NCBI GenBank assembly: GCA_033297075.1
Contig: MU858048.1
Span: 682,001-746,000, forward strand
Direction of reading: 5' to 3'
DNA length: 64,000 nt
Source of the DNA: Rhypophila decipiens
Taxonomy: Eukaryota; Ascomycota; Sordariomycetes; Sordariales; Naviculisporaceae
A model generated the notes under the pieces. It saw nothing but the letters and a program-made list of their open reading frames with translations. It made no database searches and was not told where the DNA came from. Made by a program: the position numbers and the translations under genes. Numbering within the stretch: the stretch's first letter is position 1; every line of letters begins with the position of its first letter. This document shows, piece after piece, positions 1 through 10,707 of this stretch.

Positions 1-3000
1 CACGCAGCATGCAACGCCCTACGCGCAAGAGACTGCGACGCGGCGCTCGTCGGGGGTGTCAATTTGATCCTCTCGGTAGAGCAGCACATGAACATTGCCA
101 AGCTGGGCGTGCAATCGCCTAGCTCGTTTTGTCACACGTTTGATGAAGCCGCTGATGGATATGGCCGAGCGGAGGGGGTGGGCGTGTTATATCTCAAGCG
201 CCTGGGGGATGCGTTGCGAGATGGGGATGTGGTTAGGGCGGTGGTACGGTCTTCTGCTGTTGGTGCGAACGGCAAGGTGCCAGGGTACGGGATTACGTTT
301 CCGAGTATGGGTGGGCAGGAGAGGGTTATACGTCAGGCGTATAAGCGTGCTGATTTGGATCCTGATGGGACGGCGTATGTAGAGTGCCATGGGACTGGCA
401 CGCCTGTGGGGGATCCTGTCGAGGTGAAGGCGTTGAGTGCTGCGATGGGGGATACGAGGGGATTGGGCAGACCGCTTGTGCTTGGGGCGATTAAGCCGAA
501 TATTGGGCATTCGGAGGCTGCGTCGGGGGTGAGTGCTGTTATCAAGGCGGTCATGGTTGTTGAGAGGGGGGTTATTCCTGGTGTTGCTGGGCTGAAGAGG
601 TTGAACCCCGGGATTCGGGAGGATGAGTTGAATGTGAGGATTGCGAGGGAGAATATTTTGGCTTGGCCGGAGGGGTATAAATCTCGACGGGTTGGGGTTT
701 CGAGTTTCGGGTACGGGGGCACCAACGGGCATGTTATTATCGAGAATGTTGAGGCTTTGGAGCCGGATTATCAGCATGGTGCTGCCAAGGACCAGGCGGG
801 ATACGATCATTCTACTCGTCGACCTTTGCTGGTGACGTTTTCAGCCCACGACAGAGCGACACTGTCCAAAAACATCGAGGCCCATGCTGCCGTCGCAGAT
901 CGGTATTACCTCGCAGACCTGGCACACACCCTCAACACACGCCGAAGCAAATTCTCTGGCGGCGGCAGCCGAGCCTTCGCCATAGTCGCCGAACCAACCC
1001 TCTCGCCCAGTTCTTTTTCCCTTGCCAACCTCAAAATCTCTTCCTCCCAATCCTCTGACCAAAAGCAAAAGACGCTAGGCTTCATCTTCACAGGGCAAGG
1101 CTCCCAATGGCCCGGAGCAGGCCACCAAGCCCTCCTCACATTTCCCGTCTTCCTCTCCACTATCAGACGTCTAGACCGGGTCCTCAAATCCGGCGTGATC
1201 CAGCCCTTGCCCTCTTTTTCCCTCGAGGAAGAACTCTCCCGTCCTGCCTCGACAAGCCGAGTAACAGATGCCGATCTCTCCCAGCCTACCCTTGTCGCGC
1301 TCGAACTTGCCACGGTGGATTTGCTTGCGTCCTGGGGGGTCACGCCAACTATTACAGTCGGCCACTCGGCAGGTGAATCAGCTGCTGCGTATGCAGCTGG
1401 TTTGTGCTCTGGGCCAGAGGTCATCATTGCGGCGTATTACAGGGGCTATTGTGCTGCTAAATATGGAGTTGAGGGCGGTGGCATGTTGGCTGTTGGTCTT
1501 GGGGCTGAGGATATCATCACGGGGGGATACCTCGCAAAGCTGGGGAAGGAGGTTGTCACTGCGTGTGAGAATTCGCCCAAGAGTGTCACGCTCAGCGGAC
1601 CGCGACAAGATATCCGGCTGGCGAAAGAGATCTTTGATGCAGAGGGCATCTTTGCCAGAGAGGTCCGGACACCGATGGCGTATCACTCTTCTGCCATGGA
1701 ACCTGTTGCGCAGCCCATGGTGGAGTTTATCCGGACTGCGTGTGCGAGATTGGACAGTCTCGATCGGCAGTGGCGGTATCCGAGGCGGATGATGATTTCG
1801 TCTTCGGTCAAGGGGAACCCCGTCATTGTGGACGAGAGGGAGATCACGCCCCGGTACTGGGCGGATAACTTGACTGGACGGGTCTTGTTTGATACGGCTG
1901 TTGCCAAGATGACACGGCTGGAGGAGATGCTGGGGGCCGTGGTCGAGGTTGGACCGCACTCGGCGCTTGCGGGACCGTTTAAGCAGATCCGTCAGGGGCA
2001 TAGGCTTGATGCCGGGCTGGCCTATGTGCCGACCATGGTGAGGAACGAGGACAGTGCACGTACTTTGCTGGCTACCGCGGGGGACTTGTTCTTGTTGGGG
2101 TTTGATCATATGGTCGATCTGGCGAGGGTGAATCAAGCTGAAGCGGTGGTGGTGACGACGCCGTGGATGGGCCAGCAGCAGCACAAACGAGCCGAGCTGA
2201 AGCCGCTTACTTTGGTCGATTTGCCGCCGTATCAGTGGAATTACGAGAGGACCTACTCGGCTGAGCCACGCGCCAGTGTCGAGCACCGCCAGCTTGCCCA
2301 TCCGCGACATGACCTGCTGGGGAGCAAGATCCTGGGATTGTCTTCCCAGTCCATGGTCTGGCGGAATGTTCTTCGCGTACGGGATATTCCCTGGCTGGTT
2401 GATCACAGGCTGGGCGGCTCGAATATGTTTCCGGCTGCGGGACACATGGCGCTTGCGATCGAGGCACTTTGTCAGCATGTCGAGGCTCATGGGCCTAACA
2501 ATGGCATCTCTGTCGCCTCCATCAAGGGAGTGACACTTCGCAATGTGTCCTTGAAAGCTGCCTTGGTTGTCCCCGACTCAGACGACATGGCGCTGGGACC
2601 TCATGGTGGGCTGGAGATCCAGACTCGACTCACCGAGGATTCTGCCACCCGCCATCTGTTTCACTTTACCGTCTCCTCGCTGAGCGATCCCGTCAAGAAC
2701 ATCTGGACCGTCCACTCATCAGGCGACATCTCACTGGTGACCGACTCCTCCTTGTCCATGGTCCTGGACGCTTCCGATTTGACTAATCAACAACTGAAAT
2801 CCCACTCGGCCAAAACATGGAACCAAGCCTTTCAGCGCGTGGGATTCTCATACACGCGTCCCTTCAACGCCATCGAGAACATCCGATCCTCCTCTGGAAC
2901 CGACTACACCGCTGCGTGCTCAATCCCCCTGACGACCAAAAGCGGACTCTTTGAGGAAGAAAAAGGCGACGAATCGCGCTACGTGCTCCACCCGGCAACA

Positions 3001-6000
3001 GTCGACTCCCTCCTCCAGCTGTGCATCATCTCCATCCACAAAGGCCGAGCGCGGGATATGAAGTTTGGCGTGGTGCCGACCTTGTTTGACGAGGTGACGC
3101 TATATTTCCCTACCGCCGTGGGGGAGCCGCTCTCTCCTGTCTCGTCCAGTGCGGGTTCTGTGTTTGATGGTGATTCTGGCATTGGTATTGCCATCGATAC
3201 CGATGATGAGAGAGATACCACCTACGACGGACAGACTGGCCAGGCAATAGCGTGGAATGACGCCATTGTTAGCAGCACCTACGTCCCAGGGACGACGCGC
3301 AAGTTCAAGACACACGCCAGACTTTGTACGCCGGCTGGGGACATTGCGCTCGACATCAAAGGGCTTCATACTGTGGCGTACGAGGCTGCTTTGCCTCCTT
3401 CCTCTGCGGATGAGGTGGATGTTGAGATGGTGATCAAGAAGATGGAGGAGAAACTCCCACCCATGCCGTATGCCGGCGTGGTCTGGAAGCCTGATATTTC
3501 TCTCAACAAGATGATCAAGCTGGATGGCAGTTCGCGGGCAGTTGTTGCCGACCTTGTTGGTTTGCTGAACCACAAAGACCCGATATCTTCACTTTTGGTT
3601 TTGGACTCGGCCTCTCGGTTGGATATCAGCCAGATTTTCGAGCGCACTTGCTTGACGGCTCATGTCTCCATCTGGGGTAGGGACATGTCGGGAATCGAAG
3701 GTCAGTTTGGCTCCCGAGTTGTCAATATTCTCGGCCAGGAGGACTCGGGCAGCTTAACAAGCGGCAACGAGACTGGATCAAGGCATGATGCCGCTGGACT
3801 TGTCATCTGCAGTCTAAAAGATACTTGGCGCTTTATGCAAGATGACGAGACACTAAAGTCGCATCTCTCGCTCTATGGTCAGTCCGTCGATAGCAGCAGC
3901 AGCCATGGAGTTTACCTCTTGCACCAGTCTGAACAAGATCATTTCAGAGACCAACTCAACCAGGCCGGCTTCGAGGTCCTCAACGAGTTTTCCATGCCTG
4001 ACCAGGACGGTTCACCCTGCGTGCTAGTTCTCGTTTCTCCTTTCAAACAGGCCAGGCATCATGACCAACCTTCTTCCCAAGAACAAACGACCTCGGACTC
4101 GAGCCCAAGCTCAGGCATCAGCATCACAATCCTCTACTCGCCATCTCACTCATCTATCCCGGCCGCCCTAGCCTCGGCCTTGACATGCCAAGGTCACACC
4201 GTCGACACAAGCACCATTCAAGAGTTCAATCCCACATCCGATTCTTCCAAAGCAGCCGCCCTCACGATCCTTTACAACCCCGACGGCAGCATCCTCGCAC
4301 AACACACCCAGCCAGACGAACAAGTCTTGTCATCCCTCAAACGTCTTCTCTTTTCAGGCCGGACCAAGCCCATAATCTGGCTCACCGAAGGTGTCTGCCA
4401 AGGATCGTGTTCCTCGCCCATGGGTGCATCCGTGTCTGGATTTCTCCGAGTCATCCGGGAAGAAGACAAGTTTGTCAATGTCAAAGTTGTGGATCATGAT
4501 CTTGACGAGCAGACTGAGCATGTTGCGGCCGCTGTGGTGAACATTGCTTCGGCTAGTGAGCAAGATTCTGGTGGTACGGGAATTGGCAGTGAGAGGGAAT
4601 TTTGGGTCAAAGATGGGGGTGTGGTTCATATTAGTCGGCTTGTTGCTAATGCTGGGCTTAACCAGACTGTGCTGAATGAGCCACATCGGAAGGAGGAGAG
4701 AACTCTGGACGAAGGAAAGCCGCTCAGGGCAAAGCTGACTCAAGGTGGACTGGTCTTTGAGGCGAATCATGACTTTGAAGCCAAGCGACCGGGCAAAGGA
4801 GAGCTGCATGTCCAAGTCGAGGCGGTCGAGTTTTCGCAAGCTGGAGGGCCTGCCACGGATGCTGACAGCAAGCCGGGCATTGTCTGTGGAAGGGTGATTG
4901 CCGTCGGCGAAGACGAGGACACCCCCTTGCACCTAGGGACGAGAGTGGTGGCATATATACCGGGAGAGAACCGACATGATACCGTCGTGAGGCTGGCATC
5001 ATCAGCTTGCGTCCCTTGTCCTATCGGGAGCTCCGCTGCCGTCGCTGACATGGTCGGTCTGCTTCCCAGCCTTTGCAAAGCCTCGCTGGACCTAGATTCC
5101 GCCGCTGGTGGATTGATCCATGGGAAGACGGTTCTCCTACTTGTCCCTGCAACAAGCCCCTTTATCAGCTGCTGTCGACTCTTGTCTAAGTCCCAGCGGT
5201 TTGAGCTCTCCATTGTGCACACCGACGACGACGACGACAGCTATCCAGACCTCAACAAAACTTGTCAGCTGATGCAAAATGCCGGGCCCTCTCTCGTCGT
5301 CATCTCTTCCGAGTTTTCCTCACCCTTGACCCGAGAAATCTGGCGAAATATGCCCTCTGGTGCCTCGTTCTGTTGTCTGGCAAATCAAGACGGAGAGGCG
5401 CGAATCACTTCTTCGCCCGAGGTAGTCCCTTTCCTCCGTGGCGCTCGGTTCTCGACGTCACCAGTTATCAACATTTCTTCCATCTTCCAAGACAGTCCCC
5501 ACAGCCTTGTTAGAACCCTTTGTTCAGTCCTGCCCGCTGCCATCGGCCAAGCAACCTCTTCTACTGACAAGCCACCCCTCAACATCATCACGCCCACCAC
5601 CGGCGACAGCAACAGCGATTCCAGACACGTCCTCTCATACCTCACCCGCGACTCCGCCCCTGCCAGCATCTTCGTGCATTCACCTAATCGATCTCCTCCC
5701 GAGCTCACATTCTCCCCCAACGACATCTACCTCCTAGTAGGCTGCCTAGGCGGTCTAGGCCGAAGCCTCGCCTCCTGGCTCGTCTCCCGCGGCGCACGCC
5801 ACCTTTGTTTCCTCTCCCGCTCTGGCTCCTCCTCCCCAGCCGCACAACAACTCATCCAATCCATCACATTGCAAGGCGCCCAGCCCAAGGTCTTGGAATG
5901 TGATGTCTCGAATCTAGGAAGCGTCACCTCGGCCATCGAGACCATTTCCACTTCCGGCCAGCGAATTCGGGGAGTAATCCACGCGGCAATGGTCCTCCAC

Positions 6001-7023
6001 GATGGCTTCTTTAACAGCCCCACCGTGACAAGCTCCAAATTCGGTGCTTCGTTAAAGCCCAAAGTCGAAGGAGCGCTGAATTTGCAGACTGCCTTGCAAA
6101 ACGCTGGATATGGTGAGGGGCTGGATTTCTTCATCTCGACGAGTTCCATCTCTGCAACGGTTGGCCAGCCGGGACAGAGCAACTACGCTGCTGGGAATTC
6201 AGTGCTTGATAATCTCGCCCTTCGTCAGCGACAACAAGGTCACCTGGGAGGGATAACCTCCCTGGTATTACCCATGATCCTCGGCGTGGGTGTAGTCGCC
6301 GAGTCCTCGACCGTCGATCTGGAAGGAGCCATCTCCAGAAGGGGCATGTACGGCGTTGATGAGAAAGAAATGCTGAGGGCCTTTGAGGATGCCATCTCCT
6401 TGTCTATCCGGAAGACAACAACTCAAAGGCAGGAAGGAGGAGCAGGAGGGCAAATGGACGCAGCAGTGATTATGGGTCTCGACCCAGCCAGAATGGCAAA
6501 AACCTGGGCCATTGCATCGCTTCCCCACGACGAAGAAGAAGAGCGGGTGTCGGTGGAGCTAGACAACGCCTGGCTAAAAGAAGACGCCCGCTTCCGTCAC
6601 CTCAAGACCCTCACCGATGGGGTACTCCAAATATGGGAGGAAGGCACGACCAAAGGAACCGGGAAGACACCGCCCTCATCGGGTGGAGCAGCCTCGGCAG
6701 CAAAATTCACCGACCAAATCGCACAACTCGCCACCACAGACGGAGAAGAAGGATATACCGTAGCATTAGACCTCACAGCCCGCCATATCATGAAAAAATG
6801 CGGCGCAATCCTCATGATTCCGGCCGATGGATTTGACCTCGAGGGAAAGAGCGTGGGTTCGTACGGGCTAGACAGCATGGTCGGTGCTGAGCTCAGGAAC
6901 TGGCTATTCAAAGAGATGGGGCTAAATATTGCGTTTCAGGACTTGTTGGCTTCGAGTCTTTCGTTTGGTGGGTTGGCGAGGTTGATTTTGAAGGGGCTGG
7001 GGATTTCTCCTCCTTCGTCTTGA
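1..7023 (+). CDS. Highly reducing type I polyketide synthase, 5'-truncated by window edge
   Basis: Iterative PKS that extends a chain with malonyl units and reduces it. The reading frame is open from base 1, so the N-terminus and the KS active-site Cys lie just outside. Visible order: KS C-terminal part (HGTGT His at 388, NIGH His at 508); AT (about 1075-2060, GHSAGE at about 1360); DH (about 2300-3390, DHRLGG His at 2404, C-terminal Asp at 3004); a spacer where a C-methyltransferase would sit (about 3460-4040) with no Gly-rich SAM motif; an ER-like region (about 4735-5560) lacking the Gly-rich NADPH motif; KR (about 5700-6500, nucleotide-binding motif at about 5731, catalytic Tyr at 6184); and a C-terminal ACP with GLDSM, phosphopantetheine Ser at 6874. 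The gene ends right after the ACP, with no thioesterase or NRPS module. No intron is visible in this part. KR, DH and ACP look functional; ER and MT look dead. The product cannot be predicted. Confidence 0.96.
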   Translation, partial: HAACNALRARDCDAALVGGVNLILSVEQHMNIAKLGVQSPSSFCHTFDEAADGYGRAEGVGVLYLKRLGDALRDGDVVRAVVRSSAVGANGKVPGYGITFPSMGGQERVIRQAYKRADLDPDGTAYVECHGTGTPVGDPVEVKALSAAMGDTRGLGRPLVLGAIKPNIGHSEAASGVSAVIKAVMVVERGVIPGVAGLKRLNPGIREDELNVRIARENILAWPEGYKSRRVGVSSFGYGGTNGHVIIENVEALEPDYQHGAAKDQAGYDHSTRRPLLVTFSAHDRATLSKNIEAHAAVADRYYLADLAHTLNTRRSKFSGGGSRAFAIVAEPTLSPSSFSLANLKISSSQSSDQKQKTLGFIFTGQGSQWPGAGHQALLTFPVFLSTIRRLDRVLKSGVIQPLPSFSLEEELSRPASTSRVTDADLSQPTLVALELATVDLLASWGVTPTITVGHSAGESAAAYAAGLCSGPEVIIAAYYRGYCAAKYGVEGGGMLAVGLGAEDIITGGYLAKLGKEVVTACENSPKSVTLSGPRQDIRLAKEIFDAEGIFAREVRTPMAYHSSAMEPVAQPMVEFIRTACARLDSLDRQWRYPRRMMISSSVKGNPVIVDEREITPRYWADNLTGRVLFDTAVAKMTRLEEMLGAVVEVGPHSALAGPFKQIRQGHRLDAGLAYVPTMVRNEDSARTLLATAGDLFLLGFDHMVDLARVNQAEAVVVTTPWMGQQQHKRAELKPLTLVDLPPYQWNYERTYSAEPRASVEHRQLAHPRHDLLGSKILGLSSQSMVWRNVLRVRDIPWLVDHRLGGSNMFPAAGHMALAIEALCQHVEAHGPNNGISVASIKGVTLRNVSLKAALVVPDSDDMALGPHGGLEIQTRLTEDSATRHLFHFTVSSLSDPVKNIWTVHSSGDISLVTDSSLSMVLDASDLTNQQLKSHSAKTWNQAFQRVGFSYTRPFNAIENIRSSSGTDYTAACSIPLTTKSGLFEEEKGDESRYVLHPATVDSLLQLCIISIHKGRARDMKFGVVPTLFDEVTLYFPTAVGEPLSPVSSSAGSVFDGDSGIGIAIDTDDERDTTYDGQTGQAIAWNDAIVSSTYVPGTTRKFKTHARLCTPAGDIALDIKGLHTVAYEAALPPSSADEVDVEMVIKKMEEKLPPMPYAGVVWKPDISLNKMIKLDGSSRAVVADLVGLLNHKDPISSLLVLDSASRLDISQIFERTCLTAHVSIWGRDMSGIEGQFGSRVVNILGQEDSGSLTSGNETGSRHDAAGLVICSLKDTWRFMQDDETLKSHLSLYGQSVDSSSSHGVYLLHQSEQDHFRDQLNQAGFEVLNEFSMPDQDGSPCVLVLVSPFKQARHHDQPSSQEQTTSDSSPSSGISITILYSPSHSSIPAALASALTCQGHTVDTSTIQEFNPTSDSSKAAALTILYNPDGSILAQHTQPDEQVLSSLKRLLFSGRTKPIIWLTEGVCQGSCSSPMGASVSGFLRVIREEDKFVNVKVVDHDLDEQTEHVAAAVVNIASASEQDSGGTGIGSEREFWVKDGGVVHISRLVANAGLNQTVLNEPHRKEERTLDEGKPLRAKLTQGGLVFEANHDFEAKRPGKGELHVQVEAVEFSQAGGPATDADSKPGIVCGRVIAVGEDEDTPLHLGTRVVAYIPGENRHDTVVRLASSACVPCPIGSSAAVADMVGLLPSLCKASLDLDSAAGGLIHGKTVLLLVPATSPFISCCRLLSKSQRFELSIVHTDDDDDSYPDLNKTCQLMQNAGPSLVVISSEFSSPLTREIWRNMPSGASFCCLANQDGEARITSSPEVVPFLRGARFSTSPVINISSIFQDSPHSLVRTLCSVLPAAIGQATSSTDKPPLNIITPTTGDSNSDSRHVLSYLTRDSAPASIFVHSPNRSPPELTFSPNDIYLLVGCLGGLGRSLASWLVSRGARHLCFLSRSGSSSPAAQQLIQSITLQGAQPKVLECDVSNLGSVTSAIETISTSGQRIRGVIHAAMVLHDGFFNSPTVTSSKFGASLKPKVEGALNLQTALQNAGYGEGLDFFISTSSISATVGQPGQSNYAAGNSVLDNLALRQRQQGHLGGITSLVLPMILGVGVVAESSTVDLEGAISRRGMYGVDEKEMLRAFEDAISLSIRKTTTQRQEGGAGGQMDAAVIMGLDPARMAKTWAIASLPHDEEEERVSVELDNAWLKEDARFRHLKTLTDGVLQIWEEGTTKGTGKTPPSSGGAASAAKFTDQIAQLATTDGEEGYTVALDLTARHIMKKCGAILMIPADGFDLEGKSVGSYGLDSMVGAELRNWLFKEMGLNIAFQDLLASSLSFGGLARLILKGLGISPPSS

Positions 7024-7068
7024 TTCCTTTTTCCCTTTCTTGTTCTTCTTCTTGGTGGGATTGAATCA

Positions 7069-8057
7069 TTCTTTTGGGCGCCTAATATACAGGCACCACT
7101 ACTATCATGTACAGGCAGCTTGAATAGATGCCTTAACTAGCTCGAATAAATGCCTATGTTAACTAGCTCGAATAAATGCCTTGACTGGCTCGAATAAATG
7201 CCTTGACTAGCTCGAATAAATGCCTTAGCTGGCTTGAATAAATACCTTGACTGTAGATACGCAATCAAGGAATTAAACGGACCGGACGCGATGATCGAAA
7301 TGGTGCCATCTTCCTGCTTCTTCTAGTTGTAACAAGGACCGACCGCTAGAACCCCCTGATCATCCCGATATGGGGATCCGATCTTGGGACAGTTGATCGT
7401 TTCCAGCTGGGCCATAGACTGCGCGACTGTGGTCAAGATCCTCAAGCGACGATCGTCAAGACGGGTCGAGAGTGAAGTATCGATCCAGACTTCTGATACC
7501 TTCCGACCGGGGATAAAGCTCAGACAAATATACGGAGCACAGAGAACTTGGTAGTGTCGTAATCATACACCCAGGGCAAGGGGATGGCTTGAAATAAATG
7601 CCTCTAGTCTGGAAAGTCAAATTGGACTTGTAGTCAAAGTATTTATTCAAGCTACTACCTTTTCTCATTCAAACCGCTTATAGAGCCCGTACACGGTAAT
7701 AAGGATCTCTCAGCTTTTTTATATAAGCACTATCAGTACTACTAACAAAGCTATAGCACTATATACCACATACACGAAATTGCCCTGGCGTACACGGGCT
7801 ATACAAGCGGTTTGAATGAGAAAAGGCGGTAGTTAAGGTATTTATTTTAGTCTAGACTATTTAGTTAAGACCTTTATTCCAGCCAGTTAAGGTATTTATT
7901 CCAGCCAGTTAAGGTATTTATTCTACATGTAGCTAGTTAAGGTCTTTATTCTAGTCTAGTCAAGGCATTTATTCCAATAAGAGTAGTGCCTGTATATAAG
8001 AAGACTAGTGCCTGTATATGAGAGGACTGGTGCCTGTATATTAGGGGCCTTCTTTTG
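7069..8057. mobile_element. Non-autonomous TIR DNA transposon (MITE-like, hAT-type target duplication)
   Basis: The element spans 7077-8049 (973 bp). It is flanked by an exact 8-bp direct repeat, TTCTTTTG, at 7069-7076 and 8050-8057. Its ends are 22-bp terminal inverted repeats with one mismatch (shared core CCTAATATACAGGCACCA). Inside each end are arrays of short AT-rich subterminal repeats: about six units like GCTCGAATAAATGCCTTGA at about 7120-7255, and inverted versions at about 7835-7975, plus repeated CCTGTATAT motifs at 7988-8040. No transposase ORF is present, so it must have been moved in trans. An 8-bp target duplication is the known habit of the hAT superfamily; MULEs usually make 9 bp. 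It sits 45 bp after the PKS stop codon. Confidence 0.85.
7655..7832. repeat. Internal inverted repeat inside the transposon
   Basis: Arms at about 7655-7697 and 7789-7832 are near-perfect reverse complements sharing TTTTCTCATTCAAACCGCTT, with small indels. About 90 bp of AT-rich sequence separates them, so a long hairpin could form. It could be part of the element or an older nested foldback element. Confidence 0.7.
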
Positions 8058-9261
8058 TTTCTTGTGTTTTCCGATTTCTGCCATTTTCCTGGTGTTTCAT
8101 TCATGCTTGAAAGCTGCGTCACTAGAAAGTTTCTCATCGTTCTATGCCGGGATGACGACGATGAGAAGGCGGATAATCTGTATTTCGTTTGATCGTGATC
8201 TGTTTCTTGCTTCCTTTATGTAGATGTCAAATTGCAGTTGGTATTCCCATGCCCAAGTTGTGTTGTCGAGCTCCGACAAGTTGATTCCGAACTGTTCTTC
8301 TAACAATGCGAAAGAGTGCGGGGGAGAAAATCTTCAGTCCGAAGGGGGTGTTTATACTCGTTGACTCCCGATATTCTGCCGTGGCTATTCTCCGGCCCGG
8401 AATATCAATTCGTGGTGTTATAGGACACTGAGAGCGTTCCTGCTGGCAACGGTGATACATAACTAATACCTCAGACACGTACTCAACCCAACACACACCA
8501 AACTCATCCCATCCCATCCCATCGTCAAAGATAGGTAACGAGATAAGTCCTTGGGCGTTAGGCTTCATCCGGAATATCTTCTCTTCGTCCAAACATATCC
8601 CACTTCCACATGCCTTTTGCACCCAAGGTACTCTGTCCTCGTCGAACTTGCTCAAAATTTACTGGACTTGACTGACTGACTGACAGCGGTGACAAAAACC
8701 CTTTTCCTCTTTAGGTATACGCGAGCCATCATTTTGTCCATTCGCCTACTTGTACATGTAGGCAACAGTAGCAAAGGTGCAATGGGAATCGATGAATAGG
8801 AACAATAGAAGAAGAGAAATGGAAAAGAAAGAAAGAAAGAGAGCCGAGCCCCCCGGTGAGGTGCTTCCAAAGAATACCCACAGGCAAAGACATAAAGGGT
8901 ATAAATAAATCCAGTCTGTACAATACAACGCACCACTGACTCCCATGATACTACTTCTTGATGGACAGGCAGTAGAGCAGCGCCAATATGTGCAGCTAGC
9001 ACTCCCGTCAGTGATTCCCGTCTCCAGCCCAAAATCTCGTGGTCAACACCTTCGATGTGTCTGTGACTAACATATTGAACTGCTGGAATCTCAAGTCACT
9101 TGTACTGTGATGCCCAAGTCTTCTGGATCAATGTTGTGTCTCCGTATTGCCCGTCCAAAAAAAGACCAAACAAGAATTGGCCATATACCATTGCCCTGCC
9201 CATTGTACGCCTCCCAATGACAACCCGGAACCAGCCCCGGTCCAACCTCTAGGATCATCCA
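8058..9261. other. Intergenic, PKS-side to PRPP synthetase 3' flank
   Basis: No gene recognised. An open minus-strand frame at 8227-8655 has no family resemblance and overlaps simple repeats (TCCCATCCCATCCC near 8508). The right end should contain the 3' UTR of the PRPP synthetase. Confidence 0.5.
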
Positions 9262-10707
9262 TCAAACCAACTCATCCCGAAAAAGCACACTTATGCTCTC
9301 CCCGTGATGAACTCGCCGAATGGCCTCGGCAAACAGCGTCGAGATGTCCAGCACCTCGAGCTTAGGACACAGCGCAGCAAGGTGTCTATCCTGCGCCACT
9401 GTATTGGTAACCACGACCCGGTCCACCGCCGAGGCGTTGATCCGCGCGAGGGCGTCCCCGCTGAAGATACCGTGTGTCAACAGGGCATACACCTTCACCG
9501 CACCTTCCTTCTTGAGCAGCTTGGCCGCTCTGATGATGGTGTTGCCCGTGTCGATCAGGTCGTCGATGAGGATGCATACTCGCTCCGAGACGTCCCCCAC
9601 CAACATCATTGTTGCCTTTTGTCGCTCTGTGAAGTTGGTTGTGCGCCGTTCTGTTGGTGAAACCCAAGGATTAGATTCGTCTAGATATGCAGCAAGTACA
9701 GGTGAAGCAAAAGATTACGAGAAAATACCTTTGTGGATGAGAGCAAACGGCATCCCGAGGTTATCCGCAATAGCCGTTGCTCTCTTAGCACCGCCAGCAT
9801 CAGGACTGACAATAACGGCGTCCCGCCAGTTCTCAATGTTGAGCCGGATGTATTGCTGGAGCAGCTTTCTCCCAAACAAGTTGTCAACTATCGTGGGCCA
9901 TCATGTTAGCCTCGACTCAACTCCAGATACTTCCTCCACGTAATGGGCAGAGCCAAACTCACCAGGAATGTCAAAAAACCCCTGATAACTGCTCTCATGC
10001 AGGTCACAAGTAACTACCCGATCCGCCCCCGAGCACGTCAAAAGATCCGCCACTAACGAGCCCGCCTGCGCGCTCCACTGCTTATAATGCGACTTGCTCT
10101 GCAGCGCCACAGCAAGCGACGCATTCTCATAATCGTGCGTCGTATACCTGGTGGTGGTGGTCTGAGAAGTAGTAGTCCCCTCCGCCCCCGCCAACGTAGC
10201 AGAATCCAGCATAGTATCAAGCCCGTCCGTCCTAGGAATATTCGGCCCCGGCGTGGCAGGTACCGTGTCCGTCCCCCCATTCACACTCCCCGCCGCACTT
10301 GCCACCCCATTCACACTCCCATGCTCATCAACAGAGCCCTGCTGCACCCCCCGTCTAGGCGCACCAGCCCTAACATACGGCAAATCCGGCTGTCTCGAAT
10401 ACGGAAAGATGGGCAGGACGGCAGTCACCCTCTTAGCGGACCCCATCTTGCACGCCGATACCATGATGCAGAGCTCGATGAAAAAGTCGTTGACCCCGTT
10501 GGCGAAGGGGGTGTCGTTGGCTGAGCCAAAGGACTGGATGATGTACACGTCTTTACCGCGCACGCTGTCTTGGATCTCGCATCTTGTTTCGCCCGACGAG
10601 AATTTGGTCAGGACGCGTTGGGCGGGCGGGACGCCGAGGAATTCGCAGACTTTGGAGACAAAGGCTGGATGCGAGTTTCCGCCTAGGATTACGATGTTGC
10701 GCACCAT
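9262..10707 (-). CDS. Ribose-phosphate pyrophosphokinase (PRPP synthetase, Prs5-type)
   Basis: Makes PRPP from ribose-5-phosphate and ATP for nucleotide, His and Trp synthesis in the cytosol. Three exons: 10707-9963, 9887-9729 and 9650-9262; introns 9888-9962 and 9651-9728; 430 aa. The joins give DIP-VDNLFG and ALIHK-ERRT, as expected. Visible: N-terminal GNSHP, DLHES (Asp235, His237), [10 protein letters not shown], the KERR flexible-loop segment, and the PRPP-binding loop [12 protein letters not shown] (about 328-339). The usual RQDKK ATP motif is replaced by SRQPDLPY. This is followed by a low-complexity insert (about residues 112-206) before YKQWSAQAG. This arrangement matches yeast Prs5 rather than Prs2/3/4; the second yeast Prs5 insert is nearly absent here. 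In yeast these subunits act in mixed complexes, so this one may be partly structural. Confidence 0.93.

Noticed and set aside
187..810. Long antisense frame across the PKS KS domain
   Set aside because: Shadow of the real gene on the other strand.
8227..8655. Minus-strand frame of 142 codons beside the transposon
   Set aside because: Contains simple repeats, no homology recognised.
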